Positions 42,666 to 51,197 of a DNA stretch of 64,000 nt are shown piece after piece. The number at the start of each line of letters is the position of its first letter. Position 1 is the stretch's first letter. The notes beneath the pieces are model-generated. The model was not told the origin of the DNA, searched no databases, and was given only the letters and a program-made list of their open reading frames with translations. The stretch comes from Pseudoroseicyclus_A sp041714655 (GTDB lineage Bacteria > Pseudomonadota > Alphaproteobacteria > Rhodobacterales > Rhodobacteraceae). The position numbers and the translations under genes are program-made. Location of the stretch: positions 682,001 to 746,000 of the forward strand of contig NZ_CP168219.1 of assembly GCF_041714655.1 (NCBI RefSeq), in the 5' to 3' direction.

Positions 42666-42875
42666 ATGTGGAACGACTGGATCATCGACGTGCTCTCGGA
42701 CCTCGGCGCCCATGCCCGCGCCAACGGCCTGCCGGCGACGGCTGAGGCCCTGCGGGAAGCAGCGCTCGTCGCCGCCATCGAGACCGCGTCGGAGAGCCGG
42801 CCGCCGCCTGTGCCGGGAGGGTGCCATGAGACTAAAGACGTTTCTGGAGGAGCTGGAGGCCGCCACTGGGCTTGA
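42666..42875 (+). CDS. Small conserved-looking protein upstream of luxR
   Basis: 69 residues. A helical N-terminal part, WIIDVLSDLGAHARANGLP with ATAEALREAALVAA, is followed by a low-complexity tail that lies out of frame over the luxR start. Small ORFs with this look (DVLSDL..ANGLP..AEAL) are, to my knowledge, often found before LuxR genes in Rhodobacterales. It has an ATG with TCAGGA six bases upstream and overlaps luxR by 50 bases, so coupled translation is possible. Function unknown; a regulatory micro-protein is conceivable. Confidence 0.6.
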   Translation: MWNDWIIDVLSDLGAHARANGLPATAEALREAALVAAIETASESRPPPVPGGCHETKDVSGGAGGRHWA

Positions 42876-43614
42876 GCGCATGCAGGAGCTGATCCTGTCG
42901 CTGAGAGAGCGCTACTCCGTCGCCCATGTGGTCTATCACTGGGTCTCGCCCGACGGCGAGCAATATGGCTGCGGCTCCTACGACCCCGTCTGGGTCGCCC
43001 GCTACGTGGCCGAGGATTACATCCGCATCGATCCCGTCGTCATCGGCTGCTTCCAGCGCTTCCACCCGGTGGACTGGAAGGATCTCGACTGGTCCGGCAA
43101 GATCACCCGCGCCTTCCGCGAGGATGCGCTCCGCCACGGCGTCGGGCGGCAGGGCTTCTCCGTGCCGATCCGCGGGCCGAACGGGCAGTATGCGGTCCTG
43201 TCGCTGTCGGACAATCGCTCGGAAGACGATTGGGCGCGGCTGACGGCGGCCTGCAAGCGGGAGTGGATCCTCCTCGCCCATTGCTTCCACCAGAAGGCGT
43301 TGGAGCTCGAAGGCAGCCGCGCGCCGGAGCCGCTCCGCGGCCTCTCCCCGCGCGAGATCGAGGCGCTGACCTTCCTGGCCATGGGCTATGCCCGCGCGCA
43401 GGTGGCCGACATCCTGTCGATCTCGGAACATACGCTCCGGGCCTATATCGAAAGTGCGCGCTTCAAGCTCTCGGCGCTCAACACGATCCATGCCGTGGCC
43501 CGGGCCATCGCCGAGGGGCTGATCGTCACCTCCGGCGCCGCCCGCGCGGCCCCCGGCGCCTGGCCCGGCCGCGAGATGCCGGACCGCACCGAGCGCCGCG
43601 CCGCCAACGGGTGA
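42826..43614 (+). CDS. LuxR family quorum-sensing transcription regulator
   Basis: 262 residues. The N-terminal autoinducer-binding domain keeps conserved positions seen in TraR/LuxR: Tyr60, Asp69-Pro70 (IRIDPV), Trp84 (PVDWKDLDW) and Gly110 (GRQGFSVPI). The C-terminal GerE-type helix-turn-helix spans about residues 170-233 (LSPREIEALTFLAMGYA, then LSISEHTLRAYIESA). ATG 42826 is supported by GGGAGG five bases upstream. With luxI directly downstream it forms a complete acyl-homoserine-lactone circuit. The C-terminal tail beyond the HTH is longer than usual and Pro/Ala/Arg-rich. Confidence 0.93.
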   Translation: MRLKTFLEELEAATGLERMQELILSLRERYSVAHVVYHWVSPDGEQYGCGSYDPVWVARYVAEDYIRIDPVVIGCFQRFHPVDWKDLDWSGKITRAFREDALRHGVGRQGFSVPIRGPNGQYAVLSLSDNRSEDDWARLTAACKREWILLAHCFHQKALELEGSRAPEPLRGLSPREIEALTFLAMGYARAQVADILSISEHTLRAYIESARFKLSALNTIHAVARAIAEGLIVTSGAARAAPGAWPGREMPDRTERRAANG

Positions 43615-43668
43615 GTTACGCAACGCCCGGTGGGGCCGGGGGGCATTAACCCTGCCTTGGGCATCTTT

Positions 43669-43689
43669 CCTCGCGACAGAGCCGCGAGG
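43669..43689 (+). promoter_or_regulatory. Hairpin in luxI leader overlapping the Shine-Dalgarno
   Basis: CCTCGCG / CGCGAGG form a perfect 7-bp stem with loop ACAGAGC. The 3' arm runs into GAGGAGGGA (43686-43694), the luxI ribosome binding site, so part of the site is paired when the hairpin forms. This could lower or tune luxI translation. No T-tract follows, so it is unlikely to be a terminator. Confidence 0.55.
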
Positions 43690-43697
43690 AGGGACAG

Positions 43698-44324
43698 ATG
43701 CTCAGATTTCTCTACGCCCATGATCTTGCCGCCGAGCCGGCGCTCGAAGACGGCATGTTCCGCCACCGGGCGGAGCAATTCGTCCGCCGCCTCGGCTGGG
43801 ATCTCGCCCTCGACGCAAGGGGGTGGGAGCGCGACGACTACGACGCCCTCAACCCGCTCTACGTCATCTGGCAGGGCGAGGACGGCGCCCACCTCGGCTC
43901 CGCCCGCTTCCTGCCGACGACCGGGCGCACCATGGTCAACGAGCATTTCGCCCATATCGCCGGCGGGCCGATCACCAGCCCCTTCATCTGGGAATGCACC
44001 CGGCTCTGCCTCGCCCCCGGCGCGGGGCCGGAGGTGGCGGCGGCGCTCCTCCTCGGCGGCTCGGAGCTGATGCGGCAGGCGGAGCTGCAGCATTTCGTCG
44101 GCGTCTTCGACCAGCGGATGCTGCGCGTGTACCGCGGCATCGGCGCCATGCCGGAGGTGCTGGGACTTGAGGCCCGCATCGGCGTCGGCCTCTGGGCCTA
44201 CGAGCCCGAGGCCCGCGCCCGGCTCTGCGCCCGGAGCGGCGTGACGGAGGATCAGGTGCAGGGCTGGTATCGGGAGGCCACGACCGGGCCCCGCCGCTCG
44301 GCCCTTGCGGTCGCGGCGGAATAG
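43698..44324 (+). CDS. Acyl-homoserine-lactone synthase (LuxI family)
   Basis: 208 residues. It makes an N-acyl-homoserine lactone from S-adenosylmethionine and acyl-ACP. All usual invariant residues can be placed: Arg24, Phe28, Trp34 (RAEQFVRRLGW), Asp46 and Asp49 (DDYDALNP), Arg70 (GSARFLP), Glu99 and Arg102 (WECTR). Length and layout are normal for the family. It follows luxR by 83 bases on the same strand with GAGGAGGGA before the ATG. Acyl-chain length cannot be predicted reliably. Confidence 0.94.
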   Translation: MLRFLYAHDLAAEPALEDGMFRHRAEQFVRRLGWDLALDARGWERDDYDALNPLYVIWQGEDGAHLGSARFLPTTGRTMVNEHFAHIAGGPITSPFIWECTRLCLAPGAGPEVAAALLLGGSELMRQAELQHFVGVFDQRMLRVYRGIGAMPEVLGLEARIGVGLWAYEPEARARLCARSGVTEDQVQGWYREATTGPRRSALAVAAE

Positions 44325-44382
44325 GGCAAGCCAAGGCAGACCCCCCAAGGAAACCCCGGCCCGATCCCCCTCGCCTCTGGCG

Positions 44383-44400
44383 GCCCCCCGGCAGGGGGGC
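44383..44400 (+). terminator. GC hairpin after luxI
   Basis: GCCCCCC GGCA GGGGGGC, a perfect 7-bp stem, lies 58 bases after luxI and 13 bases before the helicase start. No T-tract follows, so it may be a transcript end or simply a leader structure of the helicase gene. Confidence 0.35.
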
Positions 44401-44413
44401 TAGTCTGGCCCCC

Positions 44414-45943
44414 ATGTCCGCCCTCACCCTCTCCGCCGATCAGGCCCAGGCCTGGGACGCGCTGGCCGAGGCGCTGCAGGAGGCGGGCATCGACCTTGCC
44501 GACGGCAGCACCGGCCCGCGCCCCGAGGGCGCCTCGCAGGTGCTCGCCATCACCGGCAAGGCCGGCTCCGGCAAGACGATGCTCCTCGCCGAGCTGACCA
44601 AGGCCCTGAAGGAGACCGGCGTCGACCTCGTCTCCGGCGATTACGAGGGGCGGCGGCGGAAGGAGCGGCGGACGCTGGCGATCCTGTCGCCCACCAACAA
44701 GGCGGCGAGCGTCCTGCGCACGCGGGGCGTCCCCGCCACCACGATCCACCGGATCATCTACACGCCGGTCTACGACCCCGAATACGAGAAGGTCGCCGAA
44801 TGGCTGGCGGGGCAGGGCGACCGGCCGGAGGTCGAGGGGCTGACGCCCGAGCAGCTCGACCGCGCCTTCGCCGCCTATCAGGCCTATGCCTCCGTCCCCG
44901 CGGCGCTGGCGGCGGCGGGCCTGCGCGGCTCCGATTTCATCACCGGCTGGAAGCGCCGCGACGAGCCGCTCGACATCGGCTTCGTCGATGAAAGCTCGAT
45001 GCTCGATGCCAAGCAGTTCGAGGACCTCAAGGAGATCTTCCCCTCGCTCGTCCTCTTCGGCGACCCCGCGCAGCTTCCCCCGGTGAAGAGCGAGGGCGGC
45101 ATGGTCTTCGACCGGCTGGGCGAGGCGCAGCGGTTCGACCTCTCCCGCATCCACCGGCAGGAGGCGGACAGCCCGATCCTCGACCTCGCCCATGCCCTCG
45201 CCGACCCCGCGCTCGATTTCGCCGGCTTCGAGCAGATGGTCGCCGAGGCCGCCGCCCGCGACGACCGCGTTCAGCTCGCCCCCCGCGCCGATGCGGGGCT
45301 GATGGCGCGCTCGCCGGTGCTCGTCTGGCGGAATGCCACGCGCATCCGCCTGATCGGCGCCTTCCGCAAGGCGCATGGCGCGCCCGAGGACATGCTGCTG
45401 CCCGGCGAGCCGCTCATCTGCGACGGGATCGAGCTGCCGCTCAAGCACCGCAAGCGGCGGCTGGATCTCGAGGCGCGCGGCCTCATCAAGGGCGCGCAGG
45501 TCATCTACCTCGGCCCCGGCAAGCGCCCCGGCTTCTCGCGGCTCTGGATCGTCGGCGCGGAGGAGCCGCAGGTTTCCGCCGCCTCGATCGTGAAGATCGA
45601 GAAGGACGGCGAGGAGGAGCCCTTCATGCCCTATGCCGCGACGATGGGCGCGGTGTTCCTGCACGGCGCCGCGGTGACGATCCACAAGGCGCAGGGCAGC
45701 CAGTGGGAGCAGGTGCAGGTCTTCGCCCCAGACCTCTGGGTCGCGGCGCGCATGGGCCGGGTCGAGGCCGGCCAGCCGCTCTGGAAGCGCCTCGCCTATG
45801 TGGCGATCACCCGCGCGCAGGAGCGGCTGCTCTGGGTCACCCGCGCCGCGCTCGCCCGCCCCTTGGAGCCCCTCTCCACCGCCGACATCCTCGCGGCCGC
45901 CCCCTCGCCGCTGGAGCTGACGGCCCCGTCGGGCGAGGACTGA
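44414..45943 (+). CDS. RecD-like ATP-dependent DNA helicase (AAA_30 / UvrD_C_2)
   Basis: 509 residues of superfamily 1B. Walker A is GKAGSGKT (residues 48-55). Helicase motifs follow: LSPTNKAASVLR, Walker B IGFVDESSML, FGDPAQLPPV, and the C-terminal TIHKAQGSQWEQV and YVAITRAQERLLWV. It is a stand-alone RecD/Dda-type helicase rather than a RecBCD subunit, as no recB or recC is near. It may act in DNA repair or displacement of proteins from DNA. The upstream hairpin and an 89-base gap separate it from luxI. Confidence 0.88.
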   Translation: MSALTLSADQAQAWDALAEALQEAGIDLADGSTGPRPEGASQVLAITGKAGSGKTMLLAELTKALKETGVDLVSGDYEGRRRKERRTLAILSPTNKAASVLRTRGVPATTIHRIIYTPVYDPEYEKVAEWLAGQGDRPEVEGLTPEQLDRAFAAYQAYASVPAALAAAGLRGSDFITGWKRRDEPLDIGFVDESSMLDAKQFEDLKEIFPSLVLFGDPAQLPPVKSEGGMVFDRLGEAQRFDLSRIHRQEADSPILDLAHALADPALDFAGFEQMVAEAAARDDRVQLAPRADAGLMARSPVLVWRNATRIRLIGAFRKAHGAPEDMLLPGEPLICDGIELPLKHRKRRLDLEARGLIKGAQVIYLGPGKRPGFSRLWIVGAEEPQVSAASIVKIEKDGEEEPFMPYAATMGAVFLHGAAVTIHKAQGSQWEQVQVFAPDLWVAARMGRVEAGQPLWKRLAYVAITRAQERLLWVTRAALARPLEPLSTADILAAAPSPLELTAPSGED

Positions 45944-46065
45944 TCCCCCGGGTCGCTTGGGCGGCCGTCGCGGCCGCGCCATCGACGGCCCCGGCCCGCC
46001 TCCCTCTCCCGGGCGCGCCGCAACCCTCGCGCCCGGTCCGCACCGCCCCGTCCAAAAGCCCTGAT

Positions 46066-46117
46066 CCCCTTTCATCTGGCCAAAAATACCTCGGAGGTGT
46101 GGAGGCAGAGCCTCCAC
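46066..46117 (+). repeat. Short intergenic repeat A, copy 2
   Basis: The same 23-base block (CCCCTTTCATCTGGCC, then AAAAATA) as at 8372 is followed after ten bases by the hairpin GTGGAGGC / GCCTCCAC with loop AGA. Compared with copy 1 the stem differs but still pairs. It sits between the helicase gene and lysA. Confidence 0.7.
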
Positions 46118-46205
46118 CCGGCCCGGAACGGGCCGGCCCCCCGGCCTCTCCACCCCGGCGCCACTCCCGATTGAAGCCCCCGCCGGCTCTGCTATGAGCC
46201 TTGCC

Positions 46206-47471
46206 ATGGATCATTTTCTCTACCGCGCCGGCCAGCTTCATGCCGAGGATGTCTCCGTGGCGGAGATTGCGGCCGCCGTCGGCACGCCGGTCTACATCTA
46301 TTCCGCCGCCACGCTGACCCGGCATTTCCGGCTTTTCGACGAGGCGCTGGGCGAGACCCCGCATCTCGTCTGCTATGCCGCTAAGGCGGCCGGCAATGTG
46401 GCGATCCTGAAGCTCCTCGGCGATCTCGGCGCCGGGGTCGATGTCGTCTCCATCGGCGAATACCTGAAGGCCAAGGCCGCCGGCATCCCGGGCGAGCGCA
46501 TCGTCTTTTCCGGCGTCGGCAAGACGCGGGGCGAGATGGCGGCGGCGCTGGAGGGGGGCATCCGCCAGTTCAACCTCGAGAGCGAGCCCGAGATGCGGGC
46601 GCTGTCCGAGGTCGCCTCCGGCATGGGCGCCGTTGCCCCCGTCACCATCCGGGTGAACCCGGATGTGGACGCGAAGACCCATGCCAAGATCGCCACCGGC
46701 CGGTCGGAGAACAAGTTCGGCATCCCCATCGCCAAGGCCCGCGCCGCCTATGCCGAGGCGGCGGCGCTGCCGGGCCTCAAGGTTGTCGGCATCGACGTGC
46801 ATATCGGCAGCCAGCTCACCGAGCTCGCCCCGTTCGAGGCCGCCTTCACCAAGGTCGCCCAGTTGACCGAGGCCCTCCGCGCCGATGGGCACGATATCTC
46901 CCGGCTCGACCTCGGCGGCGGGCTCGGCATTCCCTATGAGCGCTCCAATTCCGCGCCGCCCCTGCCGGTGGAATATGGGCAAATGGTCCAGCGGACGCTC
47001 GGCCATCTCGGCTGCGAGATCGAGATCGAGCCCGGCCGGCTCATCGCCGGCAATGCCGGGATCCTCGTCTCGACGCTCATTTATTTGAAGGAAGGCGAGG
47101 GCCGCGACTTCCTGATCCTCGATGCGGCGATGAACGATCTCATCCGCCCGGCGATGTATGACGCCTGGCACGACATCGTGCCGCTGGCCGAGCCGGCGCC
47201 CGGCGTCGAGCCCCGGCCCTACGACATCGTCGGCCCGGTCTGCGAGACGGGCGACACCTTCGCCCGCGCCCGCCCGATGCCGCCGCTGACCGAGGGCGAC
47301 CTCGTCGCCTTCCGCTCCGCCGGGGCCTATGGCGCGGTGATGGCGAGCGAATACAACGGCCGCCCGCTGGTGCCGGAGGTGCTGGTGAGCGGGGATCAAT
47401 TCGCGGTTATCCGCCCAAGGCCGAGCTATGAAGAGATGATCGGGCGCGATAGCCTACCCACGTGGCTGTGA
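46206..47471 (+). CDS. lysA: Diaminopimelate decarboxylase
   Basis: 421 residues, PLP-dependent, last step of lysine synthesis (meso-diaminopimelate to lysine). Visible: PLP lysine in LVCYAAKAAGNVAIL, IVFSGVGKTRGEM, the substrate-binding VGIDVHIGSQLTEL, LDLGGGLGIPY, EPGRLIAGNAG and the dimer-site Cys in GPVCETGDTFA. The ATG at 46206 gives MDHFLYRAGQL; another ATG 12 bases upstream is possible, and neither has a clear Shine-Dalgarno. It overlaps the DUF4175 gene by ten bases. Confidence 0.96.
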   Translation: MDHFLYRAGQLHAEDVSVAEIAAAVGTPVYIYSAATLTRHFRLFDEALGETPHLVCYAAKAAGNVAILKLLGDLGAGVDVVSIGEYLKAKAAGIPGERIVFSGVGKTRGEMAAALEGGIRQFNLESEPEMRALSEVASGMGAVAPVTIRVNPDVDAKTHAKIATGRSENKFGIPIAKARAAYAEAAALPGLKVVGIDVHIGSQLTELAPFEAAFTKVAQLTEALRADGHDISRLDLGGGLGIPYERSNSAPPLPVEYGQMVQRTLGHLGCEIEIEPGRLIAGNAGILVSTLIYLKEGEGRDFLILDAAMNDLIRPAMYDAWHDIVPLAEPAPGVEPRPYDIVGPVCETGDTFARARPMPPLTEGDLVAFRSAGAYGAVMASEYNGRPLVPEVLVSGDQFAVIRPRPSYEEMIGRDSLPTWL

Positions 47472-50119
47472 AGCGCATAGATGATGGCCTCAAAGAGAGA
47501 GGCAGTGAGCTGAGACATCCCGAGGGCCGCGCGCCCACTTCTTTTCCGGACATTTCCCGCCCCGTGACGCTGACGCGCGCGGGGATGGTGGCCGAACGTC
47601 TCTGCCGCGCCTTCTGGCCGTTCTGGATCGCGGCCGGGCTGGCCCTCGCCATGCTCGCCGCCGGCTGGCTGCGCGCCGCGCCGGTGGAGCTCTACTGGAT
47701 CTCCGGGCTCGGCTTCGGGGCGGCGCTGCTCATGACCTTCGGGCTCGGGCTTCGCCGCTTCCGCTGGCCGTCCCGGGACGAGGCGCTGGCGCGCGTCGAT
47801 GCCGCCATGCCGGGCCGGCCCATCGCGGCTTTGGCCGATGCCCAGGCCATCGGCGCCGGCGATGCCGCCTCCGAAGCTGTCTGGGCCGCGCATCAAAGGC
47901 GCATGGCGGCGGCGGCGGCCAGGGCGAGGCCGGTGGCCGGCGATTACCGCCTGTCGTCGCGCGACCGCTACGGGCTGCGCTATATCGCGGCGCTCCTTCT
48001 CGTCACCGCGCTCCTCTTCGGCTCGCTCTTCCGCATCGCCCTGCCGGGCGAGGTGGCCGGCGGGCCCGGCGCCGCGCTCGCCTCCGGCCCCGCCTGGGAG
48101 GGCTGGGTGGAGCCGCCGGCCTATACGGGCCGCCCCTCGCTCTACCTCGCCGATATTCCCGCCGGGCCCCTCAGCGTCCCCGAAGGCTCGGTCGTGACGC
48201 TCCGCCTTTACGGCGAGGTCGGCGCTCTGGCGGTGGCGGAGACCGTCTCGGGCCGCACCGGCAATGTGCCCTCCGCCGCCGACGAGCGGCAGAGCTTCAC
48301 CATCCGCCAGGACGGCCGGCTGGCCATCGAGGGCGCCGATGGCGCCACCTGGCAGGTGCGCGTGACGGCGGACATGCCGCCCGAAGTGCGGCTCGACGGG
48401 CCGCTGCAGGTCGAGGGGACGGGCGAGATGAGCCAGCCCTTCGCCGCGACCGACGATTACGGCGTCGTCTCCGGCGCGGCCACGCTCTCGCTCGATCTCG
48501 GCGCGGTGGAGCGGGCCCATGGCCTCGCGGCCGAGCCCGACCCGCGCGAGCCGCTGATCGTCGACCTGCCGATGCCCTTCACCGGCAGCCGCGAGGCTTT
48601 CACCGAACGGCTGGTGGAGGATTTTTCGGAACATCCCTGGGCCAACCTCCCTGTCACGCTGACGCTGGAAGTGACCGATGCCGCCGGCCAGACCGGCGCC
48701 GCCGCGCCCATGGAGATGATCCTCCCCGGCCGCCGCTTCTTCCAGCCCATCGCCCGGGCGGTGATCGAGCAGCGGCGTGACCTCCTCTGGTCGCGGGAGA
48801 ATGCGCGGCGCGTCCTGGGGATGCTGCGCACGATCGCCTACGAGCCGCAGGGCTTCTTCCCGAACGAGATCACCTATCTGCGGCTCTCCTTCACGCTCCG
48901 GCGCCTCTCAGGCTACCTCGAGGCGGGGGCGCTGACGGCCGAGCAGCAGGACGAGCTCGCCGCCGCGCTCTGGGAGCTCGCCGTGCAGCTCGAGGACGGC
49001 ACGCTGGCCGATGCCCGCGCCCGGCTCGAGCGCGCCCGCGACCGGCTGGCGGAGGCGATGCGCAACGGCGCCAGCGAGGAGGAGATCCAGGAGCTGATGA
49101 ACGAGCTCCGCGACGCCACCGACGATTACATGCAGATGCTCGCGCAGAATGCCCAGCCGTTGGAGAACCAGGCCGACCAGCCGCAGAGCGCCCAGAACGA
49201 GATGCAGACGATCACGCAGGACGAGATCGACGCGCTCATGGATCAGATCCAGGAGCTCATGGAGCAGGGCCGGATGGCCGAGGCGGCGGAGCTCATGGAA
49301 GAGCTCAACCAGCTCATGGACAACCTGCAGATGCAGCAGGCCGAGGGCGGCCAGGGGATGAACACGCCGGGTCAGCAGAGCATGGAGGATCTCGCCGAGA
49401 CGCTCCGCGACCAGCAGGGCCTGACGGACGAGAGCTTCCAGGAGCTGCAGGAGCAGTTCGGCCAGAATGGTCAGGAGGGGCAGCAGGGCCAGCAAGGCGA
49501 GCCCGGCCAGCAGGGCGAAGGCCAGAGCCCCGGCGCCGGCGAGGCGCAGGACGGCCGCCAGGGCGAGAACGGCCAGGGCGGCGAGGGCGGCGCCGAGGAT
49601 CAGCCCGGCGGCCCGGGCTCGCTCGCCGAGCGGCAGGAATCGCTCCGGCGCGAACTGAACCGCCAGCGGCAGAACCTGCCCTATACCGGCGGCGACGAGG
49701 CCGATGCGGCCCGCGAGGCGCTGGACCGCGCCGAGGGCGCCATGGAGGGCGCCGAGGATGCCCTGCGCGAGGGCGACCTCGCCGAGGCGATCGACCGCCA
49801 GGCGGAGGCGATGAACGCGCTCCGCGACGGGATGCGCAATCTCGGCGAGGCGCTGGCGCAGAACCAGCAGGAAACGGAGCCCGGCCAGGGCCAGGGCGAA
49901 GGCCAGACCATGGGTCAGGTCGCGCCGCTCCGCCGCGACCCGCTCGGGCGCGAGATGGGCGAGGCCGGCCAGCTCGGCACCGACGAGAACCTCCTCGGCA
50001 GTCAGGACCTCTCCGAACGGGCCGACGAGCTGATGGAAGAGATCCGGCGCCGCTCCTCCGAACGCGAGCGTCCGAAGCTGGAGCTCGATTACCTGCGCAG
50101 GCTCCTCGAGCGGTTCTGA
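47462..50119 (+). CDS. TIGR02302 / DUF4175 family large membrane protein
   Basis: 885 residues. Two or three N-terminal membrane helices (FWPFWIAAGLALAMLAAGW, ISGLGFGAALLMTFGLGL, YIAALLLVTALLFGSLF) are followed by a long periplasmic region. A Gln/Glu/Gly-rich low-complexity stretch lies at about residues 550-730 (runs such as GQEGQQGQQGEPGQQGEGQ), with coiled-coil-prone segments on both sides. Function unknown; the gene is syntenic with lysA in many Rhodobacterales. The GTG start overlaps lysA by ten bases. Such repeat-rich Gln/Gly regions are prone to length variation. Confidence 0.88.
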   Translation: MAVKRIDDGLKERGSELRHPEGRAPTSFPDISRPVTLTRAGMVAERLCRAFWPFWIAAGLALAMLAAGWLRAAPVELYWISGLGFGAALLMTFGLGLRRFRWPSRDEALARVDAAMPGRPIAALADAQAIGAGDAASEAVWAAHQRRMAAAAARARPVAGDYRLSSRDRYGLRYIAALLLVTALLFGSLFRIALPGEVAGGPGAALASGPAWEGWVEPPAYTGRPSLYLADIPAGPLSVPEGSVVTLRLYGEVGALAVAETVSGRTGNVPSAADERQSFTIRQDGRLAIEGADGATWQVRVTADMPPEVRLDGPLQVEGTGEMSQPFAATDDYGVVSGAATLSLDLGAVERAHGLAAEPDPREPLIVDLPMPFTGSREAFTERLVEDFSEHPWANLPVTLTLEVTDAAGQTGAAAPMEMILPGRRFFQPIARAVIEQRRDLLWSRENARRVLGMLRTIAYEPQGFFPNEITYLRLSFTLRRLSGYLEAGALTAEQQDELAAALWELAVQLEDGTLADARARLERARDRLAEAMRNGASEEEIQELMNELRDATDDYMQMLAQNAQPLENQADQPQSAQNEMQTITQDEIDALMDQIQELMEQGRMAEAAELMEELNQLMDNLQMQQAEGGQGMNTPGQQSMEDLAETLRDQQGLTDESFQELQEQFGQNGQEGQQGQQGEPGQQGEGQSPGAGEAQDGRQGENGQGGEGGAEDQPGGPGSLAERQESLRRELNRQRQNLPYTGGDEADAAREALDRAEGAMEGAEDALREGDLAEAIDRQAEAMNALRDGMRNLGEALAQNQQETEPGQGQGEGQTMGQVAPLRRDPLGREMGEAGQLGTDENLLGSQDLSERADELMEEIRRRSSERERPKLELDYLRRLLERF

Positions 50120-50123
50120 GAGG

Positions 50124-50143
50124 GCGGGCCCGGAGGGGCCCGC
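50124..50143. terminator. Hairpin between convergent DUF4175 and zinc-ribbon genes
   Basis: GCGGGCCC GGAG GGGCCCGC, a perfect 8-bp stem with a 4-base loop, four bases after the DUF4175 stop and six before the zinc-ribbon stop. No T-tract. Confidence 0.5.
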
Positions 50144-50149
50144 GGCCGC

Positions 50150-51040
50150 TCAGCTGTCGCCGGCGATGTTGTTCAGCCGGGTGGTGAGGGACTGCAGCTC
50201 CACGTCCAGCCAGACGCGGCCGGCGTTCACGGCATCCACATAGCGCTCCAGCGCCGGTGCCGCCGCCGGGAAGAGCTCGGAGAGATTCGGCGCGAAAGCA
50301 TAGGCCAGGGCCAGGATCGCTAGCGCGAAGAGCGTCAGCGAGAACCCGCGCCGGAAGCCGCGGCGGGTGACGGCGGCCGTATCCTCCGGCTCCTCCGCCG
50401 GTTCCGGCTCGCTCTCGGGGCGGAGCGAGGTGTGAAGCTCGTCGATATCGGGCAGCAGCTCCCGGCGGGGGGCGGCGCTGTCCGCCCCGCCGAAACCCGG
50501 CCGCACGGGGCGGCGGCGGAGGGGCGGGTCTTCAGGATCGGGGGCATCGGGGGCGGGCGTCGGCGCGGGCGCGGCGCGCGCGGCCTCGGGCAGGTCCAGC
50601 TCCGTCTGCGTCTCCATCCCGCCCATGCGCTCGCGGCGGCGCTGCTCGGCCTCGCGGGCGGCCTCCTCGCGGAGGATGGCGGCGATCTCGGGCGTGACCG
50701 AGGGCCGCATCGGCGCCTCTTCCGGCTCCTCCCGCGGGGGCGGCGGCGTGACGCGGCGGGGGGCGGGCGGCGCCCCGGGCGCGGGGGTGCGGCCGCCGGG
50801 CGGCTCGGCGAGCGCGCGGAGCGAGGCGGGCAGGTCCTCCATCCCCTCGGGTTCCGCCACCGGCGGCGGCATCCGCCGGGCGGGCGGCGGCGCGGGCGCC
50901 GCCTCTTCCGCCACCGAGGCGCCGGGGCGCTCGAACCAGGTGTGAGAGCACGCAGAGCATTGCACGTCGCGCCCCTCGTCGGGGATCACGTCGTCCGGAA
51001 CCTCGTATTCAGCGCCGCAATTGGGGCAGATCAGGCGCAT
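50150..51040 (-). CDS. MJ0042-type zinc-ribbon membrane protein
   Basis: 296 residues. The N-terminal zinc ribbon begins MRLICPNCGAEYEVPDDVI, with Cys5, Cys8, Cys28 and Cys31 in the MJ0042 arrangement. A long Pro/Glu/Arg-rich disordered stretch follows (residues ~40-225). One membrane helix (FSLTLFALAILALAYAFAP) precedes a short extracytoplasmic tail. Role unknown; the location beside ftsE in Rhodobacterales suggests an envelope or division connection (inference). The start has GGAGAAG nearby. It is divergent from ftsE across a spacer holding a perfect palindrome. Confidence 0.8.
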   Translation of the reverse strand: MRLICPNCGAEYEVPDDVIPDEGRDVQCSACSHTWFERPGASVAEEAAPAPPPARRMPPPVAEPEGMEDLPASLRALAEPPGGRTPAPGAPPAPRRVTPPPPREEPEEAPMRPSVTPEIAAILREEAAREAEQRRRERMGGMETQTELDLPEAARAAPAPTPAPDAPDPEDPPLRRRPVRPGFGGADSAAPRRELLPDIDELHTSLRPESEPEPAEEPEDTAAVTRRGFRRGFSLTLFALAILALAYAFAPNLSELFPAAAPALERYVDAVNAGRVWLDVELQSLTTRLNNIAGDS

Positions 51041-51153
51041 GCGCGGTGCTTCTCCCGGCGGTTTCCTGCCGCTCGACTGCTCTTCTTCCCTCGCACCCTT
51101 ACCCAGCCCGCCCGCATCCGCCAAGGACCACGGCGGCGGCGCGATTGATCCTG

Positions 51154-51170
51154 TTGCCGATATTCGGCAA
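51154..51170. promoter_or_regulatory. Palindromic operator TTGCCGATATTCGGCAA
   Basis: A 7-bp perfect inverted repeat with TAT centre, located between the divergent zinc-ribbon gene and ftsE. TTGATC at 51145-51150 with a 17-base spacer to CAATAA (51168-51173) makes a plausible ftsE promoter, in which case the palindrome covers the spacer and the -10. The binding regulator is not known to me. Confidence 0.55.
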
Positions 51171-51197
51171 TAAGCGCGGACAGCCGGGAGGGGCGGA

